The translations under genes and the position numbers were made by a program. A stretch of 64,000 bases of DNA from Sphingomonas sp. R647 (lineage in GTDB: Bacteria; Pseudomonadota; Alphaproteobacteria; Sphingomonadales; Sphingomonadaceae). The DNA is taken from the NCBI RefSeq assembly GCF_020177055.1, contig NZ_JAIQXT010000003.1, positions 552,070 to 616,069 on the forward strand, in the 5' to 3' direction. The first letter of the stretch is position 1. Each line of letters starts with the position of its first letter. Of the stretch, positions 8,254 to 17,203 are shown piece after piece. The notes under the pieces were generated by a model that saw only the letters and a program-made list of their open reading frames with translations, searched no databases and had not been told where the DNA came from.

Positions 8254-9419
8254 GGCTTCACCACGAATTTCAGCCCCGCATTCGCCTCCAGCCGTGCCTT
8301 GAGCGGCTCGGCCATCAGCGCGCCCGCCGTCCACACGCCGCCTTCGCCTGCTACGTCGCGGATGAGGCAGATTGCAGCCTCAGCGATCATCTTGGACGTT
8401 GAGCCATAGCCGGGGTCGCGGTCACCGGTGACGGTGCAGGTCAGCGACTCGCCCGTCGGCATTTCGGCGATGAAGTCGATTTCGTAGAAGCCCGCCTCGC
8501 GCTCTTCCTTGGAAGGTCCTTCGCCCGGGGCTGGCCCCTTGTCGGCGTTCATCGGGTTCATTTTCGAGATCGCCTCGGCCGCCGCCTTGCCGATATCGCC
8601 AAGGCCGGGTGCGACCATCATCTCGTCATAGCGGAAGTCGGTGCCATACGGGTGGCCGGCGAGGAAGTTGGTGCGGTGGACATTCTTGGTGTTGATCACC
8701 GCCATCACGAACGGTGCGACCCAGCCGCCGACCGCTTCGTCATATTCGGGCATCATCCCCTTGGGCTGATCCGGGCCGGTGAAGCCGGGGGTCAGCGCGA
8801 ACGGGTCGAGCAGCACCTTGAACACCGAAGGGTTCTTGGCCGCCGCAGCGGCGGTCGCCTTGCCACTGGCGAAGGTGCCGCCGGAGAAGGTGCCCTGCAT
8901 CTTGCGCACGCGGCCCTTCACGCGCGGGGCGGGGCGGCCCCATTTGGCGATCGCGGCATGCTCGGCGGTCCACACGCCCAGGTCGAAGGGGATCGAATCG
9001 AAGCCGCACGACAGCACGATCCGCGCGCCGCTCGCCTTTGCCGCATCCTGATGGCGGGCGATGACATCGTGCATCCAGTTTGGCTCGCCGCACAGATCGA
9101 CATAGCCGGTGCCGGTCTCGACGCAGGCGGCGACGAGGTCGTTGCCGTAGAGCTGATAGGGGCCGACGGTGGTGAGGACGACGGTGGCGCGCGCGGTGAG
9201 GGCGCGCAGCGCGGCGGGGTCGTCGGCATTGGCGGTGAGCAGCGGCGTGTCGGCGGAGGCGCCGATCTCGTCGCGCACCGCCTGAAGCTTGGTCAGCGAT
9301 CGGCCGGCCATCGCCCAGTTGAGCGAACCATCATTGTAGCGCTGCGCCAGATATTCCGCGACAAGGCGGCCGGTGAAGCCGGTTGCGCCATAGACGATCA
9401 GATCGAACTCGCGCGCCAT
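8250..9419 (-). CDS. Saccharopine dehydrogenase-like NAD(P)-binding enoyl reductase
   Basis: 389 residues with an N-terminal Rossmann fold (IVYGATGFTGRLVAEYLA, residues 7-24) and the pattern GPYQLYGNDLVAACVETG then YVDLCGEPNWM, characteristic of the saccharopine dehydrogenase-like family that includes mycobacterial trans-acting enoyl reductases for lipid synthesis. Substrate unknown; a lipid or polyketide reductase role is plausible by family only. Start is the second ATG of an ATG-ATG pair with AGGAG 6 bases upstream. It lies between the two small helix-turn-helix/membrane paralogues and its stop overlaps that of the first. Confidence 0.85.
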   Translation of the reverse strand: MAREFDLIVYGATGFTGRLVAEYLAQRYNDGSLNWAMAGRSLTKLQAVRDEIGASADTPLLTANADDPAALRALTARATVVLTTVGPYQLYGNDLVAACVETGTGYVDLCGEPNWMHDVIARHQDAAKASGARIVLSCGFDSIPFDLGVWTAEHAAIAKWGRPAPRVKGRVRKMQGTFSGGTFASGKATAAAAAKNPSVFKVLLDPFALTPGFTGPDQPKGMMPEYDEAVGGWVAPFVMAVINTKNVHRTNFLAGHPYGTDFRYDEMMVAPGLGDIGKAAAEAISKMNPMNADKGPAPGEGPSKEEREAGFYEIDFIAEMPTGESLTCTVTGDRDPGYGSTSKMIAEAAICLIRDVAGEGGVWTAGALMAEPLKARLEANAGLKFVVKP

Positions 9420-9528
9420 CATTCTCTCCTGAACCATACCCTGTTTTCAAAAGGGATAGGCAGTTCCGCACACGACGACAAGCATCGCATGGCTTGAAAC
9501 CGGGTGCGCGACGCCCGACACTGGCGAC

Positions 9529-9828
9529 ATGGCCAGCGCAGACCCCAGCAACCTCATTCTATATCGTGTCCAGCGGCACTTCGCCGATCATCGCGCGGTG
9601 TCGCCGGGCAGTGCGATCGAATATGCACCCACCGGCCCGATCGAGCGCAAGGCATTCGACCGGTTGCGGGACGCTGGCGTGATCCGTGAGGCACATCCGG
9701 CGCACTACTGGTTCGACCTGGACCGCATGGGTCGCGAGCGCGAGTCCACGCGCAATCCCAAGCTCAAGGTCGCGATCGCGCTGGGCGCTGTGCTCGCCTT
9801 CGCTGCGTGGTATCTCTCGCGCTATTAG
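9529..9828 (+). CDS. Small winged-helix-like protein with C-terminal membrane anchor (paralogue 2)
   Basis: 99 residues. It aligns with the product of the gene at 7939: VQRHFADHRAVSPGSAIEY vs VDHFCAEHAITPLNTILYT, KAFDRLRDAGVIRE vs PVFDKLIAQRVVRR, HYWFDLDR vs YYWLDLRV, followed in both by a C-terminal transmembrane helix (here VAIALGAVLAFAAWYLSRY). The start ATG at 9529 is the only reasonable one. The stop codon overlaps that of the convergent carbamoyltransferase gene by 4 bases. Function unknown. Confidence 0.75.
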   Translation: MASADPSNLILYRVQRHFADHRAVSPGSAIEYAPTGPIERKAFDRLRDAGVIREAHPAHYWFDLDRMGRERESTRNPKLKVAIALGAVLAFAAWYLSRY

Positions 9829-11522
9829 GCGGCAGGCTTCGTCACCAGCACGTCCTGAAGCACCAGCGCGTCGAGCGCAGTTTCGGCGAACAGGGCGACG
9901 GCTTCTTCCGGGCGTTCGACCATCGGCTGGCCGCGGCGGTTGAGGCTGGTGTTGAGCAGAACCGGGACACCGGTTGCGGCGTGGAACGCCTCGAGGAGTG
10001 CAGCGAAGGCGGGGTTCCAGCGCCGATCCACGGTCTGGACCCGCGCGGTGCCGTCGACATGGGTGACGTTTGCCAGGGCATCGGCATGTTCGGACCGGGT
10101 GCGGTCAATCAGGATCATGTACGGGCTGTCGCGTCCTGTGGCGAAGCAGGTTGCGGCGTGTTCGGGCAGCACGGCGGGCGCGAAGGGACGGAAATCTTCG
10201 CGGAACTTGATGTTGGCATTGATATGGTCGCCGATGCCGGGCGTGCCGGGATGGGCGAGGATGCTGCGCCGCCCGAGCGCGCGCGGACCGAATTCGCTGC
10301 CGTCGCGGAACCAGGCAAGGGTCTTGCCCTGCGCGAGCAGCGCGGCGGCGCGATCGATCAGCGTTGGCTGGTCGAGCCGCTCGATCGTCCAGTCGGCGGG
10401 CGCGTCGGCGAGCGCGGCGGCGACCTCATCGGCGCGATAGGGACGGCCGAAACAGGTGCTGCCGTCATGCGGCACCTTGTCCTGCCCGAGTACCGCGATC
10501 CAGCCATGATAGGCGCAGCCGAGCGCGAGGCCGTTGTCGCCTGCGGCAGGTTCCATATAGAGATCGCGGACGACCTCGTCGTCGAGCAGCCGGGCATTGG
10601 CGACGGCGTTGAGCGCGACCCCGCCGGCATAGCAGACGCGGTCGGCGGGATGAAGGTCGAGCCGCGCGCGGAATAGCGCCGCGACGGCCCGTTCCACCTC
10701 ACCCTGTGCCCAGCGCGCGACATCGGCATAATAAGCGAAATCGGCGCGGAAGGCGGCATAATCGGCGGCGGGGCGGTCGAGCGTTGTCTGCCACCCGTCG
10801 GTTACGAACAGGCGGCCGTCGCGCACGTCAAAGGCGCGCTGGTCGAGCGCGCCGGGCCGACCATAGGGGGCCAGTCCCATCAGCTTGCCGACATCGTCGA
10901 GATTGCCGAACACATAGTTGCTGACCGCGGCGTAGAAGCCGCCGATCGAATGGCGGGTGGTGCCAAGCCGGATCCGGTCGCGGGGATCGGCGGTGGCGAG
11001 CGGGCTGAAATCCTTTTCCAGCACGGTCATCTGCCGCCCGTCGAAATGGTAGAAACTGTCCTTTTCGCACCACATCGCCGCATCCGGGCCCGCCAGATCT
11101 GGGGGCAGGGCGACGCCGTCGAGATCGGTGCATTGCGACAACGGGCTGCCACAGCCATCGACGATCAGGATCGCGCAGTCGTCGAACGGGCTGGTTCCCG
11201 CCGCGCTCCACGCATGGGCGAGATGGTGGGAAATGCTGACGATCGGCGGATGCGCGCGCCCGGCGAACAGGCGCGGACCGCGATAGCGGTCGCGATCGGG
11301 CACTTCGAAATTGGCGCATTGGACGACGAGAGCAACGTCGTCGAGGCCGATCCCCTCCGCCTCCAGGCAATAGGCGATCGCGGCGCTGTCATTGCCGCCG
11401 TCATGTTTGCGGCGAGTGATGCGTTCCTTTTCGATCCCGACACAAACGCGCCCGTCGCGCAGCAGCACCGCCGAGCCATTGTGCGACAGGCCAGTGCCGA
11501 GGACATAGACCGGGCGCGCCAT
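9825..11522 (-). CDS. NodU/CmcH-family O-carbamoyltransferase
   Basis: Transfers a carbamoyl group from carbamoyl phosphate to a hydroxyl of an unknown acceptor (in the family: nodulation factors, cephalosporins, tobramycin, ansamycins). 565 aa: N-terminal ASKHA/Kae1-like ATP-utilising domain with GTGLSHNGSAVLL (His14), SHHLAHAWSA (98-107; His99, His100, His103), GKLMGLAPYG (212-221), AGDNGLALG (328-336), and a C-terminal YrdC-like part beginning EFGPRALGRRS (410-420). All key signatures are intact. It starts 8 bases after the stop of the upstream ABC exporter gene, so the two form an operon. No glycan, polyketide or peptide synthesis genes lie beside it in this window, so the acceptor is unknown. 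Confidence 0.9.
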   Translation of the reverse strand: MARPVYVLGTGLSHNGSAVLLRDGRVCVGIEKERITRRKHDGGNDSAAIAYCLEAEGIGLDDVALVVQCANFEVPDRDRYRGPRLFAGRAHPPIVSISHHLAHAWSAAGTSPFDDCAILIVDGCGSPLSQCTDLDGVALPPDLAGPDAAMWCEKDSFYHFDGRQMTVLEKDFSPLATADPRDRIRLGTTRHSIGGFYAAVSNYVFGNLDDVGKLMGLAPYGRPGALDQRAFDVRDGRLFVTDGWQTTLDRPAADYAAFRADFAYYADVARWAQGEVERAVAALFRARLDLHPADRVCYAGGVALNAVANARLLDDEVVRDLYMEPAAGDNGLALGCAYHGWIAVLGQDKVPHDGSTCFGRPYRADEVAAALADAPADWTIERLDQPTLIDRAAALLAQGKTLAWFRDGSEFGPRALGRRSILAHPGTPGIGDHINANIKFREDFRPFAPAVLPEHAATCFATGRDSPYMILIDRTRSEHADALANVTHVDGTARVQTVDRRWNPAFAALLEAFHAATGVPVLLNTSLNRRGQPMVERPEEAVALFAETALDALVLQDVLVTKPAA

Positions 11523-11530
11523 CGCTGTCG

Positions 11531-13327
11531 TCAGACCGTCTCGTTGAACTGCAGGCTGGCGAGGCGCGCATAGAGCCCGCCCTTCGCCACCAGCACGCCA
11601 TGGGTGCCGGTTTCGACGATGCGCCCGTCATCCATCACGATGATGCGCTGCGCCGCGCGGACGGTGGCCAGGCGGTGGGCGATGACGAGGGTCGTACGCC
11701 CCTGCATCAGATGGTCCAGCGCATCCTGAACCAGCCGCTCGCTCTCCGCATCCAGCGCGCTGGTGGCTTCGTCGAGCAACAGGATCGGTGCGTCGCGCAG
11801 CAGCGCGCGGGCGATGGCGAGGCGCTGGCGCTGGCCACCCGACAGGCGCGCACCATCCTCGCCGAGGAAAGTGTCGAGGCCTTGCGGTAGCTCGCGCAGG
11901 AATTCGGCGGCATTGGCGGCTTCGGCGGCCTGCCAGATCTGCTCCTCGGTCGCGTCCCAGCGGCCGTAGCGGAGGTTGTCGCGCGCCGACGCGGCGAAGA
12001 TCACCGTCTCCTGCGGCACCATTGCCATGCGCGCACGGACGGCACCCGGATCCGCCTTGGGCAGCGCGACGCCATCGACGCGCACTTCGCCCGCTTCGGG
12101 GTCGTAGAAGCGCTGGACGAGCTGGAACAGGGTCGACTTGCCGGCGCCCGATGGGCCGACCACGGCGACGGTCTCACCGGGTGCGACCGATAACGTGAAG
12201 TCCTGCAACGCCGAGACTTCGGGTCGGGTGGGGTAGCGGAAGGTGACGTGGTCGAAATCGATCGCGCCGCGCGCCGGCTCGGGCAACGCCACCGGGTTGG
12301 CGGGGGCGGCAATCTCCGGCTCCTCTGACAGCAACTCGGCAAGGCGTCCCGCCGCGCCCGATGCGCGGAGCAGGTCGCCATATACCTCGGTCAGCGCGCC
12401 GAACGCGCCGGTGACGAGGCCGGCGGTGATGACGAAGGCGGTGATCGATCCGCCGGAGATGCGCCCTTGCGCAACGCCATAGACCGCGTCCCACATGATC
12501 AGCGTGATCGCGGTGAACAAAGCGAAGATGACCAGCGCGGTCATCAGCGCGCGGGTTGCGAACCGCTTGCGCGCGGTGGAAAAGCCGCGATCGACCGCGT
12601 CCTGGAAGCGTGCGCTCTCGCGGTCCTCCTGCCCGAACGCCTGCACGATGCGCATCGCGCCAAGCGTTTCCGAGGCGATCGATCCGATGTCGGCGACGCG
12701 ATCCTGGCTGGTACGCGAAAAGCGGCGCACGCGCCCGCCCAGCCACATGATCGGCAGCACGATCACCGGGATGCCGACCAGCAGATAGGCGGCGATCTTG
12801 GGCGCGAGCACGAACAGGTACAGCGTGCCGCCGATCGCGATCAGCAGGTTGCGCAGGGCGACCGAGACGGTGGTGCCGACGATCTGTTCGACCACCGCTG
12901 TGTCGGCGGTGAGGCGGCTGGCAATCTCTGACGGGCGGTTCTCCTCGAACCAGCGCGGGGGCAGGCGCAGCAAATTGCGGTGCACCGCGGCGCGCATGTC
13001 GGCCACCGTGCGCTCGCCGAGCCAGGAGACGAAGTAGAAGCGCATCGCGGTCGCGAACGCGAGGACGACGACGACGAGCAGCAGCCCCTGGAAATAGCCA
13101 CCGATCTGGCTGGGGTCGGAGTCGGGACCGAAGCCGTTGTCCACCACTTCCTTGAAGGTGCGCGGAATCCATAGGGTCGCGCCTGCGGCGAGCAGCAGCG
13201 CGACAATCGCCAGCGTCAGTTGCAGCGGATAGCGGCTGGTATAGCCCCAGACGATCGTCAGGCTCGACAGCTTGCGCTGCGGCTGCGCGGTCGGGGCGGG
13301 GGCGGGGGACGGTGCGGGCTCGGCCAT
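11531..13327 (-). CDS. ABC exporter half-transporter (MsbA-like, fused permease-ATPase)
   Basis: 598-residue type I ABC exporter subunit that would work as a homodimer in the inner membrane. N-terminal proline-rich tail (1-20), six-helix permease domain (about 35-320), then an ATPase with Walker A GPSGAGKST (391-399), Q-loop PQET (438-441), signature LSGGQRQR (495-502) and Walker B ILLLDEATSALD (515-526). Start ATG at 13327; an upstream in-frame extension (to 13402) lies in the divergent spacer and is not supported. It is followed after 8 bases by the carbamoyltransferase, which suggests export or flipping of a carbamoylated compound or its precursor. Substrates such as lipids or drugs cannot be told from sequence. 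Confidence 0.93.
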   Translation of the reverse strand: MAEPAPSPAPAPTAQPQRKLSSLTIVWGYTSRYPLQLTLAIVALLLAAGATLWIPRTFKEVVDNGFGPDSDPSQIGGYFQGLLLVVVVLAFATAMRFYFVSWLGERTVADMRAAVHRNLLRLPPRWFEENRPSEIASRLTADTAVVEQIVGTTVSVALRNLLIAIGGTLYLFVLAPKIAAYLLVGIPVIVLPIMWLGGRVRRFSRTSQDRVADIGSIASETLGAMRIVQAFGQEDRESARFQDAVDRGFSTARKRFATRALMTALVIFALFTAITLIMWDAVYGVAQGRISGGSITAFVITAGLVTGAFGALTEVYGDLLRASGAAGRLAELLSEEPEIAAPANPVALPEPARGAIDFDHVTFRYPTRPEVSALQDFTLSVAPGETVAVVGPSGAGKSTLFQLVQRFYDPEAGEVRVDGVALPKADPGAVRARMAMVPQETVIFAASARDNLRYGRWDATEEQIWQAAEAANAAEFLRELPQGLDTFLGEDGARLSGGQRQRLAIARALLRDAPILLLDEATSALDAESERLVQDALDHLMQGRTTLVIAHRLATVRAAQRIIVMDDGRIVETGTHGVLVAKGGLYARLASLQFNETV

Positions 13328-13475
13328 GCAGCCGCCTAGCCCGAAGCCGTGTGCAAGGGAACAGGCTTCGCGGATCGAAAATCCGGTACGCCGCGTTTGC
13401 ACTGCAGCATGAGCCCGCTATAAAGTGTGTGAGACCGTTGTCATTGCCCCGCCGGGGCGGGGATGTTGATTGCCG

Positions 13476-14705
13476 ATGTTGTACAATGCCTATGAACTTC
13501 AGCGCTCGATGCTGGCCGGCGCGAGCGCGCTGGCGAATTTCAGCGCGGGCCTGCTCAACAACCCCGCCAATCCCTTTGCATATTTCGGCGGCGGCCCGAT
13601 CCTCGCCTCTGCGCTCGAGGTGTTCGCCCATGCGTCGGCACCGCGCGGCAAGCCCGAATTCGGGCTGGATTTCACTGAGATCGACGGCAAGCAGGTCGCG
13701 GTGCACGAAGAGATCGTGCTGCGCAAACCGTTCGGCCAGCTCAAGCGCTTCGTGCGCGAAGGCGTGGAGGGCGGTCCCAAGCTGTTGATCGTCGCGCCGA
13801 TGAGCGGGCATTTCGCCACGCTGCTGCGCGGTACGGTGCAGCGGATGCTGCCGGCCGCTGACGTCTATATCACCGACTGGCGCGATGCACGGCAGGTGCC
13901 GCTCAGCGACGGGCGCTTCGACTTGGACGATTACGTCGATTACATCATCGAATTCCTCGCCACGATCGGCGCGGAGGGCGACGCGCGCCCGCATGTCCTC
14001 GCGGTGTGCCAGCCGTCGGTGCCGGTCTATGCCGCTGTGGCGCTGATGAACGCCGACAAGCACCCCAACACGCCGCGCACGCTGACGATGATGGGCGGGC
14101 CGATCGACACGCGTGAGGCGCCGACGGCGGTCAACACGCTCGCGACCGAGCGGCCGCACAGCTGGTTCAAGCAGAATGTGATCGCGACCGTCCCCGGCAC
14201 CTATCCGGGCGCCGGGCGGACCGTCTATCCGGGCTTCCTCCAGCTCGCCGGGTTCATGACGATGAACCTGGGCAATCACATGAATTCGCACTGGGAGATG
14301 TTCAAGCATCTGGTGAAAGGCGACGGCGAGAGCGCGGATTCGACGATGCGCTTCTATGACGAATATCGCTCGGTCTGCGACATGACGTCGGAATTCTATC
14401 TGCAGACGATCGACGTGGTGTTCCAGTCGCACGCGCTGCCCAAGGGCGAGATGATGCACCGTGGTCGCCGGGTCGATCCCGCCGCGATCACCGACACCGC
14501 GATCCTCGCGATTGAGGGTGAGAAGGACGATATCTCAGGGCTCGGCCAGACCAAGGCGGCGCTGACCATCGCGACCAAGCTGCCCGCGAAGATGAAGAAG
14601 TATCACATGGCCGAGGATGTCGGCCATTACGGCATCTTCAACGGCAGCAAATGGCGCAACCGCATCGCGCCGGTGCTGGAAGAGTGGATCGCGACGCACA
14701 GCTGA
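13476..14705 (+). CDS. phaZ: Intracellular polyhydroxyalkanoate depolymerase
   Basis: Mobilises stored polyhydroxybutyrate granules in the cytoplasm. 409 aa starting MLYNAYELQRS, typical of PhaZ of this class; the nucleophile is a Cys in AVCQPSVPVYAA (Cys178), and DVGHYGIFNGSKWR near the C-terminus carries the probable catalytic His. Start is the ATG at 13476; a TTG at 13470 is possible. Divergent from the ABC exporter gene with a 148-bp spacer lacking a recognisable promoter. No PHA synthase is in the window; the thiolase and MaoC hydratase genes 2-4 kb away could belong to the same metabolism but are not adjacent. Confidence 0.9.
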   Translation: MLYNAYELQRSMLAGASALANFSAGLLNNPANPFAYFGGGPILASALEVFAHASAPRGKPEFGLDFTEIDGKQVAVHEEIVLRKPFGQLKRFVREGVEGGPKLLIVAPMSGHFATLLRGTVQRMLPAADVYITDWRDARQVPLSDGRFDLDDYVDYIIEFLATIGAEGDARPHVLAVCQPSVPVYAAVALMNADKHPNTPRTLTMMGGPIDTREAPTAVNTLATERPHSWFKQNVIATVPGTYPGAGRTVYPGFLQLAGFMTMNLGNHMNSHWEMFKHLVKGDGESADSTMRFYDEYRSVCDMTSEFYLQTIDVVFQSHALPKGEMMHRGRRVDPAAITDTAILAIEGEKDDISGLGQTKAALTIATKLPAKMKKYHMAEDVGHYGIFNGSKWRNRIAPVLEEWIATHS

Positions 14706-14735
14706 GCGGGCGGGGCGTCTCCATCTCTCCGTTTG

Positions 14736-14805
14736 CCCTGAGCCTGTCGAAGGGTCAGTCCCGCCGGTTATGAGTGCGGGAGCGGTGCTTCGACAAGCTC
14801 AGCAC
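14736..14805. repeat. Imperfect inverted repeat with gtcgaag core
   Basis: Two oppositely oriented copies of a roughly 19-base unit: CCCTGAGCCTGTCGAAGGG at 14736-14754 and GTGCTTCGACAAGCTCAGCAC at 14785-14805 in inverse. The core GAGCyTGTCGAAG is a common dispersed intergenic repeat in sphingomonads and other proteobacteria. It sits between the convergent phaZ and ykvA-like genes, where the hairpin could end transcripts. Confidence 0.7.
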
Positions 14806-14858
14806 AAGCGGGGTGCGGGGAGCTGCGTCGGGAAGTCCGGCTTTTGCGTCCGCAACGC

Positions 14859-15233
14859 TCAGTCATACCCCAGCATCAGGAACTCGTAGACCACGAACGC
14901 GATCAGCGCCCATAGCGCGATCACGATGGCGATGCCCCATTTGCTGACCGGGCGCTGCGATGCGGCTTCGGCAGTTGCGCGGTGTTCCGCCATCAGTCCG
15001 GCGGGAACCAGCTTCTCGAACAGCCACACGCCCGCGGGGATCAGCAAGGCGTCATCGACCAGCCCCAGCACCGGGATGAAGTCGGGGATGAGGTCGATGG
15101 GGGAGAGCGCGTAGGCGGCGACCAGCAGCCCGACCAGCTTGGCGAACAACGGTGTGCGCGGATCGCGGACGGCGAGCCACACGGCATGCGCTTCGACCCG
15201 GATGCGATGCGTGAAGGACTGTCGGTTCGCCAT
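14859..15233 (-). CDS. YkvA-like (DUF1232) membrane protein
   Basis: 124 residues with the family signature YALSPIDLIPDFIPVLGLVDD (about residues 41-61) and a C-terminal transmembrane helix (WGIAIVIALWALIAFVVYEFLML). DUF1232 proteins are small membrane proteins without a firmly established function. Start ATG at 15233 (MANRQSFTHRI). The gene is isolated, between a dispersed repeat and an unrelated exported protein gene. Confidence 0.88.
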   Translation of the reverse strand: MANRQSFTHRIRVEAHAVWLAVRDPRTPLFAKLVGLLVAAYALSPIDLIPDFIPVLGLVDDALLIPAGVWLFEKLVPAGLMAEHRATAEAASQRPVSKWGIAIVIALWALIAFVVYEFLMLGYD

Positions 15234-15275
15234 GTCGTTGCGATGTGGCAGCGGCTGCGTGGCGTCAAGCGTCGG

Positions 15276-15875
15276 CTAGCGGGATAGAGGCGGTGCCTTG
15301 CGATGCTTCGCCACAAAGGCGTTCAGCGCGGGATGGTCGATAGTGTCGAGAGCGATGGCGTCGATGAGAGTCTTTTCTGAGAGCGGACCCTTGCGGGCGA
15401 AGAAAACGTAGAGGTCCCCCTCTGTGCCATTGGTCGTGTCGCCGATACTCATTGGACCGCAGCTGGTCTCCGAAACCTTCACACTAAACACCCGTGTCGA
15501 CCGCGCGCCCCGGAACCAATCGATAGGTTTGTAGTACGAGGAGCCCGGAAACTCGATCACCGGCGGCCTCGGCGGGGGGACAAACGGCGGCGGTCGCCCC
15601 GGTCGGGCCTTGTGTGCGGGCGGTGACGGGTAACTTGGTGTCCAGACGGTGTCGCGCGCGATGAAAATTAGTTGGGCCTGTTCGAGCGCGTCCGCCTGAC
15701 GTTCTTTCAGCCGCTCTGCAGCCTGTCGTCGCCGCAGCGCTTCTACTCGTATCTCGTAAGCACTGTTGGTCTCGCCGGGCAGCGGGGGCTCGGTCCAAAT
15801 GACGCAAGCCTTCGCTGGAAGCGTGCTCAATGCCATCGCGGACAGGGCAATCGCGAACGGGATTTCCTTTGCCAT
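15276..15875 (-). CDS. Exported proline-rich protein, unknown function
   Basis: 199 residues: signal peptide (FAIALSAMALSTLPAKA), a short charged, probably helical segment (about 37-70, RRRQAAERLKERQADALEQ), a proline-rich linker (about 80-108, RPGRPPPFVPPPRPPVIEF) and a C-terminal domain with FSVKVSETSCGPMSIGD. No family recognised. The combination of helical segment, proline linker and small domain suggests a periplasmic or surface protein. Codon usage is somewhat less GC-biased than in the flanking housekeeping genes. A strong terminator for the upstream thiolase operon separates it from that operon. Confidence 0.7.
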   Translation of the reverse strand: MAKEIPFAIALSAMALSTLPAKACVIWTEPPLPGETNSAYEIRVEALRRRQAAERLKERQADALEQAQLIFIARDTVWTPSYPSPPAHKARPGRPPPFVPPPRPPVIEFPGSSYYKPIDWFRGARSTRVFSVKVSETSCGPMSIGDTTNGTEGDLYVFFARKGPLSEKTLIDAIALDTIDHPALNAFVAKHRKAPPLSR

Positions 15876-15948
15876 CAGTTCCTCCAGCAGCGGCTATACG
15901 CAGGCATGTTGCAATGTATCATGAGATAACTGCAGGATACTATCACAC

Positions 15949-15980
15949 AAAAAAGCCGACGGATTGCTCCGCCGGCTTTT
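15949..15980 (-). terminator. Intrinsic terminator of the thiolase operon
   Basis: On the minus strand AAAAGCCGGCGGA, a 4-base loop and TCCGTCGGCTTTTTTG form a stem with one G-U pair followed by a run of six T. It lies 21 bases after the stop of the thiolase gene. Confidence 0.88.
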
Positions 15981-16001
15981 CGATATCAGTCGGGGTGGGC
16001 G

Positions 16002-17177
16002 TTAGAGAACCTCGAACAGCCCCGCCGCGCCCATGCCGCCGCCGACGCACATCGTCACGACGACGTACTTCGCCCCGCGACGCTTGCCTTCGATCAGCGC
16101 GTGGCCGGTGCAGCGCGCGCCGGTCATGCCATAGGGATGGCCGATCGAGATCGAGCCGCCATTGACGTTGAGCAACTCGTCCGGGATGCCGAGCTTGTCG
16201 CGGCAGTACAGCACCTGCACCGCGAATGCCTCATTCAGCTCCCACAGGCCGATATCGTCCATCTTGAGGTTGAAGCGGTCGAGCAGAGCGGGGATCGCAT
16301 AGACCGGGCCGATGCCCATCTCGTCGGGCTTGGTACCCGCGACCGCCATGCCGACATAACGGCCGAGCGGGGTCAGGCCGCGCTTCTCGGCGAGCTTTTC
16401 CTCCATCAGCACGCTGGCCGACGACCCGTCCGACAGCTGCGACGCGTTGCCGGCGGTGACGGTGCCGTTCGGGACGACCGGCTGGAGCGACTGCAGGCCC
16501 TCCAGCGTGGTCTCGGGGCGGTTGCCCTCGTCCTTGGTCAGCGTCACTTCCTTCTGGGTGACTTCCTTGGTCTCCTTGTTGACGATGTTCATCGTCGCGG
16601 TGACCGGGATGATCTCGTCATCGAACTTGCCCGCGGCCTGGGCGGCGGCGGTGCGCTGCTGCGACTGGAAGCCGTACGCGTCCTGCACGTCGCGGCTGAT
16701 GCCATAGCGCGCGGCGACCACTTCAGCGGTCTGCAGCATCGGCATGTACACATCCTTGTGCATCGCCAGCAGTTCCGGGTCCATCGCGACGCGCATCTGC
16801 GGGGTCTGAACGAGGCTGATGCTTTCGACGCCGCCGCCGATCGTGATGTCCATGTTATCGACGATGATCTGCTTGGCGGCGGTGGCGATCGCCATCAGGC
16901 CGCTGGCGCACTGGCGGTCGACCGACATGCCCGACACGCTGGTCGGCAGGCCGGCGCGCAGCAGCGCCTGACGCGCGATATTGCCGGCCTGATGCCCCTG
17001 CTGGAGCGCCGCGCCGAGGACGACGTCCTGCACTTCGGCGCCGTCGATCCCGGCGCGGGCGACTGCGGCCTCGATCGAACGGGCGGCCAGCGTCTGGGAC
17101 GGAAGCGCGTTGAACGCGCCGCGATAGGCGCGGCCGATCGGAGTGCGGGCAGTGGAAACGATGACGGCAGAACGCAT
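16002..17177 (-). CDS. Thiolase-family acetyl-CoA acyltransferase
   Basis: 391-residue thiolase; condenses or cleaves acyl-CoA thioesters, either in beta-oxidation or in acetoacetyl-CoA formation. Nucleophilic Cys90 in [10 protein letters not shown], the [17 protein letters not shown] block with the catalytic His, and [15 protein letters not shown] with the acid/base Cys are intact. The ATG at 17177 ([15 protein letters not shown]) is the family's canonical start; a longer frame reads back through the MaoC gene and is not real. It follows the MaoC hydratase gene by 26 bases, so the pair is an operon. The [11 protein letters not shown]-terminus and longer length fit a degradative FadA-like thiolase at least as well as biosynthetic PhaA. 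Confidence 0.92.
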   Translation of the reverse strand: MRSAVIVSTARTPIGRAYRGAFNALPSQTLAARSIEAAVARAGIDGAEVQDVVLGAALQQGHQAGNIARQALLRAGLPTSVSGMSVDRQCASGLMAIATAAKQIIVDNMDITIGGGVESISLVQTPQMRVAMDPELLAMHKDVYMPMLQTAEVVAARYGISRDVQDAYGFQSQQRTAAAQAAGKFDDEIIPVTATMNIVNKETKEVTQKEVTLTKDEGNRPETTLEGLQSLQPVVPNGTVTAGNASQLSDGSSASVLMEEKLAEKRGLTPLGRYVGMAVAGTKPDEMGIGPVYAIPALLDRFNLKMDDIGLWELNEAFAVQVLYCRDKLGIPDELLNVNGGSISIGHPYGMTGARCTGHALIEGKRRGAKYVVVTMCVGGGMGAAGLFEVL

Positions 17178-17203
17178 GCGGACGGTCCCTTCGGTTTTAT
17201 TGT

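Noticed and set aside
12174..14459. 761-residue minus-strand frame spanning the ABC exporter and antisense to phaZ
   Set aside because: It would overlap two well-supported genes and its translation is Arg/His-rich with no domain.
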